A stretch of 64,000 bases of DNA from contig OX335653.1 in the NCBI GenBank assembly GCA_946894095.1, positions 9,119,001 to 9,183,000 of the forward strand, written 5' to 3'. Below the pieces are notes generated by a model. It searched no databases. It was not told the DNA's origin and saw only the letters and a program-made list of their open reading frames with translations. The first letter of the stretch is position 1, and every line of letters starts with the position of its first letter. The stretch is from Incurvaria masculella (Eukaryota; Arthropoda; Insecta; Lepidoptera; Incurvariidae). This document shows, in pieces, positions 33,534 through 45,110 of the stretch. The position numbers were made by a program, and so were the translations under genes.

Positions 33534-33832
33534 TTCGGTTTTACGCGTTTTGCGGGTTGGTCACATTTAGAAAGAATTATTTCGAGCTGCTCTAACTAAG
33601 CGACGTCGGGCTCAGGCTATCTCATTTTAATCGCAAAAAAATGTCCAAAATGTTTCGGCTCTTAACAGTTCCGGAGGTTTTACTGGATATAGATTTTTAA
33701 AGATATTCAAAGTTTGTATTTGCATGCTTCATTTACAGAATCATATAACAAGCTTATTTTGAAATTGAGAATCAATTAAAAAATCCCAGCTGACTGATTT
33801 AGTGTAGTAGAAACTGGATTCTGACCAGAACT
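33534..33832. other. No gene seen
   Basis: Unique-looking DNA next to the array break. No ORF, splice pattern or repeat that I recognise. Confidence 0.4.
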
Positions 33833-34062
33833 GCAGGTCTATTCCTCGCATTCAGTAATCAGGAATCAGGAATCCTGAGCCTAGAAAACCGCTTTTATAG
33901 CGATTTAAAGGCGAGTTTTTCGACGGAAAACATTGATTGATTAAAAAACAATGCTCCGGAATATTTTCATCACGAAAATCGCTTTGAAAACCGCTACAAA
34001 AACGGTTTTCTATACTCAGGATTCCTGATTCCTGATTTCTGAATGCCAGGAATAGACCTGCT
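33833..34062. mobile_element. Fold-back MITE with long terminal inverted repeats
   Basis: Begins GCAGGTCTATTCC and ends GGAATAGACCTGC. The arms stay complementary inward for roughly 75 bp, through AATCAGGAATCAGGAATCC on the left and GGATTCCTGATTCCTGATT on the right, down to an AAAACCGC segment in each arm. About 80 bp separate the arms. Size is about 230 bp with no coding capacity. No clear target-site duplication is visible, so the superfamily is not assigned. Confidence 0.75.
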
Positions 34063-34925
34063 GGTATCAGATCCTTATATTAGCAAAGAAGAAAACCTAA
34101 ATGAAACACGATCCTATAATGTATTTATAAAATTCATGAAAATATCACACACCAGATAATTTTACTATTAATTTTTATTGAAGAAACCTTTTACCTCTAT
34201 GCTGAAACTTTGTTTAGGCAGACCATAAACACAATATCTTTGGACCTTATTCACTGTTAATAATCATTGGACACATCAACTAGCATAAATATTATATTTG
34301 TTTTCTACGTACTTTTTTAGTAATCTCATATTTCTCTATCACTGCACTGAAACACCGACTTCAGCAAGACAATAAATTTATCACACTTTTCTCGGCATCA
34401 AGTTGCTTGTTAGACTGAAAACGAACTTAATCTCACAAAGCTTTATAGTCAAACTGTCTGATCACAATTAGGTTAAGAGGTTTCATTAGGTTAAGTGATT
34501 TGTTTGCGAATCTATATTCGTTAAGTACTTACCATATAATGTCTACTATTACGGGAGTTAGTAAAATCAATGAACTTTTTAGATGGCTTAAAATAAAATA
34601 TAACGTTTTTTTTTAAATCTTAGTAATACATTATTGAGTAGTAATTGGTATGTGTTTACATAGATAAATGACGATTTATACATAAATCAAACTCCACGCA
34701 AGTACTGCATATAGTAAAGTTTTGTTTTCATCAACAGGTCAGTAAACAAACCACTGATATTGTTTCTTGAGTAAATATTTTTCTGCTACCCACAATCGCT
34801 ACAAAACTAAAAAAATCAATGCGAAGTTTAAAAACTGTACTAAACGCGAGACATTTCGACGGACAACTGTTTTCAATGCTAGTTTGAGTGTTTGGCTTGA
34901 GACAATACCTCTAGACTGAAGTGTA
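34063..34925. other. AT-rich DNA, no gene seen
   Basis: No ORF or recognisable repeat. Confidence 0.4.
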
Positions 34926-35044
34926 ATGCTGCTACCGATGGTGACACCGATTGGAGACGTCAGAGAGGTAAGGAAATATACACGTATAAATTAAAGTTTC
35001 TGTATGTACTATATAATCTATACTTTAATGTAACTATTGCATAC

Positions 35045-35290
35045 TAGGTCCCGTTTGCGCAGCCGGAAAACAATTGTTTAGCGAACTGAGTAACAGGCTG
35101 CGCGAATCGTCCGGAGACAGTCGAGCCGGCTCGTTCCTCCTCCAGCGCACCAGCATGGCCGTGTAGAGGGGGTGTTGGTGTCCATGGAAGAGATTTTTTT
35201 GTCCCGTTTAATGAGCACCGACGTAGCTGGTAGGTACAGCTGGAACTCCGTCTCGACAGCCCCTAGACGGTTTTTATTTTAGTTTCTAAA
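35045..35290 (+). pseudogene. Fragment of a non-LTR retrotransposon-like Pol C-terminal tail
   Basis: The + strand reads LSNRLRESSGDSRAGSFLL followed by QRTSMAV and a stop. This resembles the conserved tail 'GRRLxxxxGDxRAxxYLxQRISxAxQRGNA' seen after the reverse transcriptase of some invertebrate elements. The preceding segment VPFAQPEN is consistent with 'FVPFAxET'. Frame is broken at both sides. It is in opposite orientation to the related fragment at 36190-36607. Confidence 0.5.
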
Positions 35291-36189
35291 TATTTTGGAG
35301 ATATATTAAATTAAAATAAAATAGTTTTACCATTCTATACTACTGCTTCCATAAATTAAGCATACGATAAGATATTCTGTAATAATTGGAAATATAAATT
35401 TAAGTGATTTTAATTTAAGAGAGTTTCAAAATACGTTGCCTTGAAATCCAATGTGACAATCGAAGAGAACTATAAAAAAGGCATAAATTTATGGTATTTT
35501 CATTCTTTCAGCTCGAGCGCTGGGACAACACGCCTTTTATGAATTCGCTTCCACACCAGCTAGTTCTGATGAGCCCAACAGGTTAGAATGCACAGTTCAT
35601 CCCATTCGACTTTAGATGTATTTAAATGTATTTTTTATTAATAAGTGGTTATGGATGGCAAACGTCTCTCCTACTGGCGTGATATTAGCTATTCACAACA
35701 TATTTCCGAAGAAAAGATCCATGCCACAGACCAGTGAGAGATTAGTAAAAAATGTGTTATTCAGCCAATTGAACTAAAATGTACGAGTTAGGATGGTAAC
35801 TAATAGTTACATTTATTTTTCTCTCAATTTTATTGTCGCCTCGACCATCTTTTATTTATAGCGATGCTACCAACCGGGATGGTTTTACCTGGGATATAAT
35901 GGGACTAAGACATGTCTCGGTGTGAGGCCCCGAATACACACGTTATGTGACCCAAAATAAAAAATGTCTTTGTTCTTAACCAATCTATTTTTATTAATCT
36001 CACATTCAATGCAATGTTACTCACGGTAAAGGTATGTAGCGTTTTATTTAAAAATACATATTTTTCCTGATATTCTTCTAGGTTTTATGTTGGTTTCAGT
36101 TCATTTTTTTTAATTTTTTATTAAGATATAATTTAATTTCCACAACAAAATACAATTTGAATAGGAAAACCTAGCCAGTTAAGTAAAAT

Positions 36190-36607
36190 ATTTCCTCGAA
36201 CGAAGCCGACGGCGGGATCGTTCCCATTACACTCGCAGCATTGCCTCTCTGGACAGCGAGGCTGATACGCTGTAAAAGGTAAGCAGCGGCACGCTTGTCA
36301 CCGGATGACTCACGCAACCGCCTACCTATGCCTTCAGGAATGTTTTAGCTTCAGAGCAAAGCGGTCCAAGCGTTTCAATCGCAAATGGTACAAATAGGTA
36401 ACGTTCTTTAATCTGCCTATATTTATTGTTTTTTGCACGAGCGGCTGTCTCTGAAGCTGATCCTGCCTGTTTTGAAGAAGCAATCACGTAGGTATTGGCA
36501 AGGGTATCAACGCATGTGGCATCCCAAATGAGTGTCGCTGCGTGTTTTCTCATTCTTTTTTCGTGCGAGACGACGAACGCACGCGTCACTGTCATTTTCG
36601 AAAACAA
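36190..36607 (-). pseudogene. Second non-LTR Pol C-terminal tail fragment
   Basis: The minus strand encodes 93 codons from 36607 with LIWDATCVDTLA and YLFVPFAIETLGPLCSEAK. After a one-frame shift near 36330 it continues as IGRRLRESSGDKRAAAYLLQ and RISLAVQRGNAASVMG. The order WDxTCVDTLA - FVPxAxETLG - GRRL..GD.RA..YL.QRISLAxQRGNAA matches a conserved C-terminal domain that I associate with non-LTR retrotransposon Pol proteins of invertebrates. The element name is not known to me. One frameshift and no upstream RT make it a dead fragment. Confidence 0.6.
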
Positions 36608-37100
36608 TTTTTTATCAAAAATGACGAATCGGCAAACTCAAGATCGCATTGAACGATATCAAGAATGATGTCGATTGGAACAAAACATTGTAAACGAAAC
36701 CAATCCTTGTCCCCAGACAGGATTTACGACGGTAAGATTCCATACAGTTACAAGAATTGGACGAATCGCTGGTACTATCATGGGGATTGACTGCGAGTCA
36801 ATAACTATGAAAATAATTTATCGGGGTTGACTGCGAGTCTCCAACGATATAAAAAGCAGCAAAAATGTGCAATCTGCAATAGATATACACAATCCGCTGC
36901 GTCACATAGCCACACATGAATATACGTATGTGCGTATCTATCCCATGGAGGTGATGAAATTACCTCCATGATCTATCCCAAGTGGGGTGAGGGCATTTAC
37001 AAACACAAAGATAATTTTTTTTGTTTTTAAGTACCAACGTGACGGATGTTGCGCCGGGGCTCGGAATATTAGTTCCTAACGAAACCACCACTTCAGCGAA
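36608..37100. repeat. Short direct repeat and unassigned DNA
   Basis: GATTGACTGCGAGTC (about 36784) is repeated as GGTTGACTGCGAGTC (about 36824). It lies just before the DIRS-like coding remnant and may belong to its leader. Nothing else is recognisable. Confidence 0.4.
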
Positions 37101-37179
37101 CCAAATTTTCCGATGAGACGGTTCTGTTAACCGTTACACAGCCGGTCCATGCCCAACTGGAAACTAGCAAACCGAAAGC

Positions 37180-37720
37180 GCCCGCATAGTTCCAGAAATT
37201 CTGTCGGCACTCGGTGAAGTGTCAGCTAGTTTGGTAAAATCTGGCAAAATCTCTGGTCCCCCCTCCTTAAGAAGGTGATGTCTAAAGAAGACAAAGAAAA
37301 AATACTCAAATGGTACTTAATCCCATGCATGCAAGTCGCATGCATTGCAACATAAGTTCCTGCAGGCCCCCAAACTGAAAGCAGAGATTTCAGCGACCGT
37401 ACCGGATATGATGAGAAATCTATTTAAAAAAAATAAAATAATAATAATGGCTTACCAAGAACAGGTAGGACTAAGCATATCAGGTATTAATAGGCCGATG
37501 GATCTACACCTGAAAGTTGAAGATAAAATACGGACTATGAAAAGTATCAGCAATAGCTGTCTAATACTGAGCGAACTGCTCTCAGATTCTACTAAAAGTC
37601 GCATAAACTTACCTATTATGCCGAGCCTTGATAAGACTTTCCTACAGGTCATTTAAGACGCAAATCGTGCACGCTGTCATGACAGCACACTGTTCGGTGA
37701 AAAACTCTCAGACAAGATTA
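37180..37720 (+). pseudogene. DIRS-like ORF1 (Gag) remnant
   Basis: Open from 37345 to 37656 with FLQAPKLKAEISATVPDM, GLSISGINRPMD and PSLDKTFLQVI. These resemble the 'LxAPKLNxEISAAV...LDKxFLG' signature that I associate with ORF1 of invertebrate DIRS elements. Upstream reading in other frames (KEDKEKILKWYLIP) extends the similarity. Function is inferred to be Gag-like. Confidence 0.55.
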
Positions 37721-37733
37721 GGCAACGAATGCC

Positions 37734-38830
37734 TTGGAAAACAAGGTCTTCAGATCAAGAAAGTCAGCACGTAGAAGGCACCAAGTACTACGCAGCCGAC
37801 GGGTACTTGTCCATTTTTCTCTGGAAACTGCGACATCTAAAAGCGTAGTACTAGATTGGATTAAGTATGGCTACACTACCGATTTCTGGAGAAAAAATTA
37901 CCATTCTATAGTATCCCCACATAGTTTTTCTAAAAGCGGAACAGAGGATATGAATATAGCCATTAATAAAGTATTAGACTTTGGCGCCATATCAAAATTT
38001 ACACCTGCTAACGATCAATGTATATCGAAAGTTTTCCTCGCACCAAAACCGAACGGCGGAAAATGCTTCATAAGTCCCTAAATAAGTTTATTTCAATCTC
38101 TCATTTTAAAATAGAAGATTACCTCACTGCGTCGAAATTAATACCCAAAAACGGGTATCTAGACACTATAGATCTCAACGAGGAGTACTTTCTTATTCCT
38201 ATCTCTCAAAGATCGAAACTATTAACGTTTTTAATTTGAGTCCAGCACTAAATAAATAACCACATACGAATTCACGACTATGCCGCATGGGGTATCCATT
38301 GCCCCTAAATAATTCACGAAATCAATGAAAAAAGTGATATTTCATTCCAGGATTTAAATCAGTTTTTTATTTTGATACGTATAGGGCAATATAAATATAT
38401 ACATTTCAATCGATACCTTGATGAGTGTACTGACAACGTTAATGAGACAGTGAAACTTCTACAATACTTATACTTTATTATAAACCTTCACAAAAGTTCG
38501 ATACATCCGAAATAAATACGTAGATTTATGGAATTTGAATTTGACACAAAGAACATATTAATTAGTTTGCCACTAGAAAATTTACATAATATTGCAAACT
38601 AATAAAAATACTCACCTTTACCTACCTGTACTATCCGTGAGTTTGCTCAACTTATCGGTGTATTGATATCTGCCTGCCCTGGCGTAAGATATGGTTGGCT
38701 GTATACAAAACTGTTAGAGAAACATAAAAATCTTGCTTTATCAAGAACTAACAACGATTATGAAGCTAAAATAAAACTGCCCGGCAGTTTACTAGATGAC
38801 CTCATCTGGTGGTCATCCTAACAACCACCA
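37734..38830 (+). pseudogene. DIRS-like reverse transcriptase remnant
   Basis: FLAPKPNGGKCFISP (about 38036-38080) is the 'F.VPKK.GG.R.I..L' motif. After a frameshift come LNKFISISHFKIEDY and YLDTIDLNEEYFLIPISQ, then after a stop MPHGVSIAP and a YLDE box in place of YxDD. At about 38620-38820 CREFAQLIGVL and GVRYGWLYTKLLEKHKNLAL match the DIRS-specific region before RNase H. At least four frame breaks or stops. Confidence 0.65.
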
Positions 38831-38859
38831 ATTCTATGAGATGCTCCAGTTTTTAAATA

Positions 38860-39420
38860 GAGATCTATTCTGACGCCTCCAGGGTAGGCTGGGGTGCAGT
38901 CTGCGGTGTCAATCGAGCCATCGGTAAGTGAAAGTCTTTTGAACAAAAGTTCCATATACATTACCTTGAATTGTTAGCTGTCTTTCTAGGTTTGAAGAGC
39001 TTCGCTCAAAACCAGAATAATTGTGTACATATAATGTTGCTAGTCGACAACACCACCGGAAATAACTACATCAACCGCATGGGAAGTATACTCAAATTTC
39101 CTGTTAAAGAAAATTTCCTCACCTAAGAGTTATCTAGAATAATCTGGCGATGATGCGAGGAGCGAAACATTTGGATTGTGGCTTTTTATGTCAACACAAA
39201 GAAGAACTGTGCAAATATCGAATCTTGAATAATAAACCCAGATACACAATGGTAATTATTTCATGCTATCGTACGACAGTTTAGCGTACCACCGATTGAT
39301 TTGTTCGCCTCTCGCACCAACGCAAAATGCAAGAATTTTATATCCTGGAAACAAGATCCAGACGCCATAGCTTTCGATGCATTTACCGTCTATTGGCATG
39401 GAAAGATATTTTACGCATTT
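38860..39420 (+). pseudogene. DIRS-like RNase H and following domain remnant
   Basis: IYSDASRVGWGAVCGVN, HYLELLAVFLGLKSFAQ and LLVDNTTGNNYINRMGSI carry the D, E and D of an RNase H fold, in the form typical of DIRS elements (DNTTxxxYINRMG). At 39290-39410 PPIDLFASRTNAKCKNFIS and DAFTVYWHGKIFYAFP match the conserved domain between RNase H and the recombinase. Confidence 0.7.
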
Positions 39421-39679
39421 CCGGCATTTTTCCTTGATCTTACGACGGTGCAAACGGTATACCAGTCTTTCCTTATTGGCCATCACAGCCTTGGTTTCCA
39501 TTGCTGCAGAGTTTGCTGATAGCAAATATTTCATACATCAAGCCGGAGTATCCATGTCTCTTGGAATCGCATTTCAGAGAACACCATCTCTTGCACGCGA
39601 ACCTTAACCTGGGTGTTGCGAGGCTTTGCAGCAGGCCTTCATCCGACGTGGGTCCTCAACAGACGCGCTGATCTTGATG

Positions 39680-40620
39680 ACTATCTGTCGGTACGGTAAA
39701 GCAATATAACGTTTCACTTAAGCCCTGGTGGCAGTTTAGTGACTCTGAAGATACTAACGTATTTGCATTTTCAAAGCAACTTGTTTTAAGTTTTTTAAGT
39801 AAAACATTTATTAAGGGCTGTTCCTATGTATCTCGATCTGACCTGTCACTGTTTTAGGCAATAATATTGTATCGGACAAATGTGTAAAACGTCTGCTTAA
39901 GCAGCATTCAAATTAAAACCTTAAGGATCCAAATATACTCATATGTGAGACCCTCAGCAAGTATCAAACCACATGGCAGAGTAGTTTCCAAATACAGATC
40001 TAAGTCTAGAAAAAGTACAAAAAAAAATAAAATAATTACTAGCATTGGGTAACGCTCATAGGGTTCAAACCATAGACCTAGCATGCGCGCGCAGCGCGCT
40101 TACTTTCTATGGTTCAAACCCTTTCCCTCATACAATTGGAAAATATATCAATTACAGATATTGACATAGAAATATTTATTGCAGACACTATTAAAACGTA
40201 CGCCCAGGCCTGGACCAACCCGTGCTCACCTTACCCTACTTTAAGGATAATATAAGAATATGCCCTGCTACTGGTCTCAAAGAATATATTATTTCGGTAA
40301 CAAAAACTAAGAAAAGTGGAGGTACAGGAAAACTCTTAGTGACATACAAAACACCACACAGAGCCGCCACACAGTCCATCAGTAGATGGATCAAAGTCGT
40401 ATTGGCAGATAGCGGTGTGGACGAACCCACCTTCAGGAGGCATAGTACAAGCCACGCATCCACCTCGGCAGCGCGCGCATCGACTGGGCGACCATACGAA
40501 ATACGAGTACAGCGGGCTGGACAGACTCATCCAGCGCCTTTGCACCCTTTTACAATAGAACCATTAGACAAAGGGAGCTTTGCAAAATCCGTTTGCTTAC
40601 TTCCCACCACGTAGAAAAAC
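39680..40620 (+). pseudogene. DIRS-like tyrosine recombinase remnant
   Basis: N-terminal traces WWQFSDSEDTNVFAF at about 39730. The helix with the first catalytic Arg survives as LGNAHRVQTIDLA at about 40045. ORF 40222-40614 continues with LPYFKDNIRICPATGLKEY, SRWIKVVLADSGVDEPTF and HSTSHASTSAA. The family has HSxRHA at this last site, so the second catalytic Arg is Ser here. A frameshift follows; the other frame continues with AGWTDSSSAFAPFYNRTI, which holds the expected catalytic Tyr. A GC-rich palindromic insert (about 40080-40110) interrupts the middle. Clearly inactive. Confidence 0.7.
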
Positions 40621-40774
40621 GGGTGTAACATTTATTAAAAAGTTAGAAACCGACTGGTTTAACTTAACTTAAAGTTATATTTTTTTATTTATATAAGTTA
40701 TACCATCTTAATCTTATTACCATGATGTGTTAATCAATGCAGGAAGAGCAAAACTTTGAAATCGCTCTGAAATT

Positions 40775-41106
40775 CTACCTGGTAATATAATATCTGAAGA
40801 ATGAAGTGACGAAATATAATAAATGATCAAACGAACTTCTTAAGTGAAGTTCGATCGTTATTATATGAGTCGCTTCATTCGAAGATATGAGTTCCCTCCC
40901 TCCCAAAACCCAGCACAGTTTTGAGTTGGTAAGAATTCTCTAAAAATAATGAGAAAACGCGCAGCGACACGGAGGGCGTGGTAGCAGATAAACTATATTT
41001 CCGTTTAAGTCAACTGAATGTCTTTTAAAAAAGTGCGAAGTCGTCTTGTAGGTTTAAAGGACTACCTGGTAATATAATATCTGAAGAATGAAGCGACGAA
41101 ATATAA
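40775..41106 (+). repeat. Direct repeats and large hairpin downstream of the DIRS remnant
   Basis: A segment of about 45 bp starting CTACCTGGTAAT (40775-40820) recurs at 41062-41106, a spacing of 287 bp. The first copy also forms the left arm of an imperfect inverted repeat (40790-40888) whose right arm reads TTATTATATGAGTCGCTTC and whose centre is CGAACTTCTTAAGTGAAGTTCG-like. Split direct or inverted terminal repeats are a known DIRS feature; this may be its right terminus. Confidence 0.6.
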
Positions 41107-43679
41107 TTGTAATAAACGGCTGTGAATTCGGAACGAAAATTTCGGTCGAAGGGTTATTCTGCGGATCTGTACTGGACACCTGGAACGGCGCGGCATGAAA
41201 TATATGATTCATAGAAAACTATAACTTACGTGCAGCGGAACTACGCGAGTCAAAGTTAATAACCGCCCCGTAACTTTGGAGTTTCCAGCGCCCACAAATC
41301 GTTTGATTTTTAAAGATTAAAAAAAGCTAAGAAAACTGCCAACTACCTAATCGTGTTTATGCTTATTAGGAATTGTTTCTACTTAAATAATGTTTACTTA
41401 TTTTTTAGATTTGATATTTTGTAAATATTATCACTTTTTCGCCATTGTGGAAAATTGCAAGCAATCTGATATATTTTTTTAATCTATTGATAATTTATTG
41501 TATAAACACGAAATAAATTTACAATGAACTAACGCTAACTTAAATTAATATTAAACAGTCTAACAACTAAAAGTAAAATTTAAATTAAAACTAAAACTAA
41601 AGAAAAATGTGAATCGCAAAACAATCCAATGAAATATGTTGCGTATTTAATATGTTTGTATGCAATTGTTAGTTGATAAATGTTCACTGTTATAAGTATA
41701 AATAACTTCTTTAAATCTGATTTTACAGTGAAATTATTGATAGTAGTCCAAATCGAAATTAAAATGACAACTAAAATACATTTCTTGAGTGCAAAGAAAA
41801 AATACTTAGAAAAATGTAAACCGTTTACTTCCGAACTTTATCAAATATACATATATATTAAAACATAATTCTATGGAATTATATCTTTTAATTGTATAAT
41901 TAGATTGTATACATGATTTGAGGTCGATAGTTATCCATATAGAAATGATGGGCGGATAGGGCCATAGGCTGTAAAAAAGAAATATATATTTCAAAATAAA
42001 AGTTAAAAACTTGAATTCATGTTATTCAAAATTGGTGAGAATGTTTTTATTTATTTTTACTATGTTCAAAGAAAATCTGTAAAATAAAATGCAGATAATA
42101 TAATTTAAAACAATTATTTGCCTACACATTCTTAAGGTGGCCCAACCCGCTCAACTCCCCATACAAACGGGGAAAGAAGATCACGCCCATATTTTTTATC
42201 AGAGATCCCAAATTTTGCTCAAAAGAGCTTTATTTGATCGAACTAGATGTCTGATGACCATTGGCATTGTAAAATTGTGTTTGGTTTCTAAGTTATAACG
42301 TCCGAAAGTTCGAATTTTTCGCGCGTTTTATACAATAATATTGGTGGTTTATTACGCAATCATAAAGTAAGAACATCTCAAAAAGATTATTCATCAGACA
42401 TAGCTTATTTAATGAAGATTTATAACCTATTTGTTTTTGTTAGATTTTTTACTGCAGCGGTCGTGGTTTACTTTTAGCTATAAGTCGTTTTGGAATAAAA
42501 ATTTTCGTAAATCTTACCAAATCATACACTATGCACATTGTATTTTTTGTGGACATGTTGCATCCATCTCATCACGGAGCCTGTCTTTTTCTTTGATACA
42601 GAGAAGGTCACAGAGCGCAACAGCACGGTTTTGTACAGTGCCCGCGAATGAGTTAGTCCCGCCGGGTTGTGTCACCTTAAGGGGTGTGTGAGCAAAATTA
42701 TATGGCACCACGGTTTTTCGTAGCTATTTCTGCTATAATTAATTAAACGTATGAAGATTACAAATATAACGCTAAAGACGCGCACACTAAGAAGTTGCAA
42801 TATATTAGATAATTGCTAGGATGTGTGCAAAATGTTGTCATTTACAATTATCACAACTATTTTTTGCGCCATGCCTCAATTATCTCACAAATGGCTGTTA
42901 TTTTTAAAAATTCCTATTTTCGGGGGGGTTATAGCAGAGATAGCTACGGACGACTCTGGCAGGCATGGTTTTCGCAGCTGAAAATTTTAAAGCCCATTGG
43001 CGTCGTCGGGCCTTCTTTGGGGGCCTGGCATGCCAAATCTCTCGCTATATGAAGATAAATTATGAAGATCATAAAGAAGAAGATAAATTTCTGCGATAAA
43101 ATTTTGGCCTTGGCTTCAATGAAACTCCGAAAACTCTAAAGTGTTGATTATTTTGTACTGGTATTGATTACAAGCTGCTAAGAAATGCCTTTAATGTGTG
43201 GCGATTAAGCTAATCAGTAGAAGGTGAAAAAGGTCCTAAATCTGCTAGATTATCTAGATTATTTAGGAATCGGGGATCTGTGACTCACAGATAAATATAA
43301 TCACTAGATGTTTATACATAAGTGTTCCTATATTCATTCTATTGATGAGTAACTATACCGTTTGAGCTACAGGCCCTAAAAATAGGTTTGATAATGGTAG
43401 TTCTAATATGGGGCAGGTAAAAATTTCAATACTTTTTTTGCGACACACAAGATTAGTTGCATATAGTATGAGTAATGCCTGACGCATACTTTGGTGGTAG
43501 CGGCGGCTTTGGCGGGGTGAGGCGGAGGGGAAGGGAGGCAGATGGACGATGGTGTTGGAGGCTCCATGACCCGTATAAAATAAATCGATTTTTTCAAAAT
43601 CGTAGAATAAGTGTGGGTTCCGGCCTCATCAAGGGGTCCAACTGCATTTCTAAATGATTTGTTACTAGTAGTTCGAGAA
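41107..43679. other. AT-rich intergenic DNA, no gene seen
   Basis: Only short, unsupported ORFs. Stretches around 42130-42300 and 42530-42690 read like worn interspersed repeat but I cannot name them. Confidence 0.4.
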
Positions 43680-43830
43680 CCACGTAAAAAATACGGTATG
43701 TAGACATTCCGGACAAATTAGGTGGTAGGGTAGGGCATGTCACCTAAATCCCATGAACAGTGTTGAGTCAACATAATGACAGTTGGTGTGGTATTTTAAC
43801 CATCCGTATCCAATCACATAAAAAAAACAA
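43680..43830 (+). mobile_element. SINE 3' tail fragment
   Basis: Shares 'catgtcacctaa', 'aacataatgacagttg' and 'gtggtattttaaccatcc' with the longer copy at 59870-59960. Body and promoter are missing. Confidence 0.5.
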
Positions 43831-44780
43831 GAACATAACTACAGATTGACCGATTATTATGAACGGATTAGATGATACGGATTCAGGAATTATTCAATAC
43901 TTATTTAGCTTTTTTTATTTCTTTCTAAAACGAAATTGTTAAATCAGAATCACACTACGAAATAATCGGAGCCGTAGACGGCTACTAATTTCGATGAAAT
44001 ATGTTTTTAAGCTTTGAAGCGTGATTTTTTTGGTCCGCCATTGGAGCTTATTTTCCCGTAACTGCAAAATAGTTCGTTAAGATCACTTGATAGGTCGTTA
44101 AGGTCGTTAGGTAATGAGAACATAGATGCATTTTTTTATCTCCGAGCACTAAACTATGGAATCGACAGGATAATTTATCACCACTAACACTTTCACTTAC
44201 ATACTTTTATCACACACAGCGATAGAACGGTATCCACTTGAACAGTTCGATGTCGAGGAGATCTTATACTTATATTCATAGATATTACTTGGCTAAGCCA
44301 GAGTATTTCTTCCGACTATCTGTCTGACTATACATAAAATATATGGAACGAATGTCGAATTTGACAGTCGAGCAAGCACGTGTAATGTCTTATCTTATCT
44401 CAGTATTGAACAGCGTTCTAACTATTGGGTACTAACTTGGGGATTGGAAAACTGGGTCTATTGTTGAACTAGAAGAAGAAACAATTTCGACTTTTGAAAA
44501 ATTCGAGTTCATCTGAATTTGGAAATTTGCTAATAAAATTTCAATTTAATACACCCTTGAATCATAGATATTATGAATATTTTTGTATTAGTGTTATGAA
44601 TATTTTATGCGATATGTGCTTGTTTAACAAATCCAAGACTCTTCTGAGAAAGGTTTCTTGTAATAACGGTCACATTTTTAAATATTAAAATGTATATACG
44701 ATATACATACGATATATGTAAAATAATACGAGCAATTTTTTCTTTATACCCTTTTATTAAACCATTAAAAACTTAAGTAA
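43831..44780. other. No gene seen
   Basis: AT-rich, without recognisable coding exons or repeats. Confidence 0.4.
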
Positions 44781-45110
44781 ATATACTTTTTCGCACTACG
44801 CAGGTACGTCGCTTATTCCAAGGAATGTGACATGTATGTGTGTATAATCGACCGTGAGGCAAGGGTGCATGAATTGAAGAAAGAGCCCAGTAAAAAGAAC
44901 TACTTTACAAATATACTGCAAGGCTGGCCCGAACCAGCAAAACATACCATTCGCGGGTATTGCGTCTATCAATTTCGCCACCGGCTGTATACTCATTATT
45001 TGGAATTCTCCTACAGTCCCTCCTCCCGTAATGAATGCCTCCTACTGTTTGAATGTTCAATCTTTGCAGTCAATGTCCGCAACGCAGATGAAGCGTTAAA
45101 TAAATGTATG
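44775..45110 (-). mobile_element. SINE-like repeat with tRNA-Leu-like head, copy 1
   Basis: On the minus strand GGTGGCGAAATTGATAGACGC (44969-44989) resembles a tRNA-Leu D-arm/A-box, followed about 30 nt later by TGGTTCGGGCC, a B-box-like segment. The tail runs through GCGACGTACCTGCG to about 44775. Two related copies lie at 54040-54230 and 56541-56815. Short ORFs across it (44796-44996, 44832-45113) are by-products. Confidence 0.55.

Larger units (their letters stand above)
37130..40620 (+). mobile_element. Decayed tyrosine-recombinase (DIRS-type) retrotransposon
   Basis: One degraded element in + orientation. Fragments lie in the order Gag-like ORF1, reverse transcriptase, RNase H, tyrosine recombinase, all in broken frames. 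A retrotransposon with a tyrosine recombinase instead of an integrase is the defining mark of the DIRS order. Many stops and frameshifts separate the parts. Direct and inverted repeats follow immediately downstream (40,775-41,106). Confidence 0.75.
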
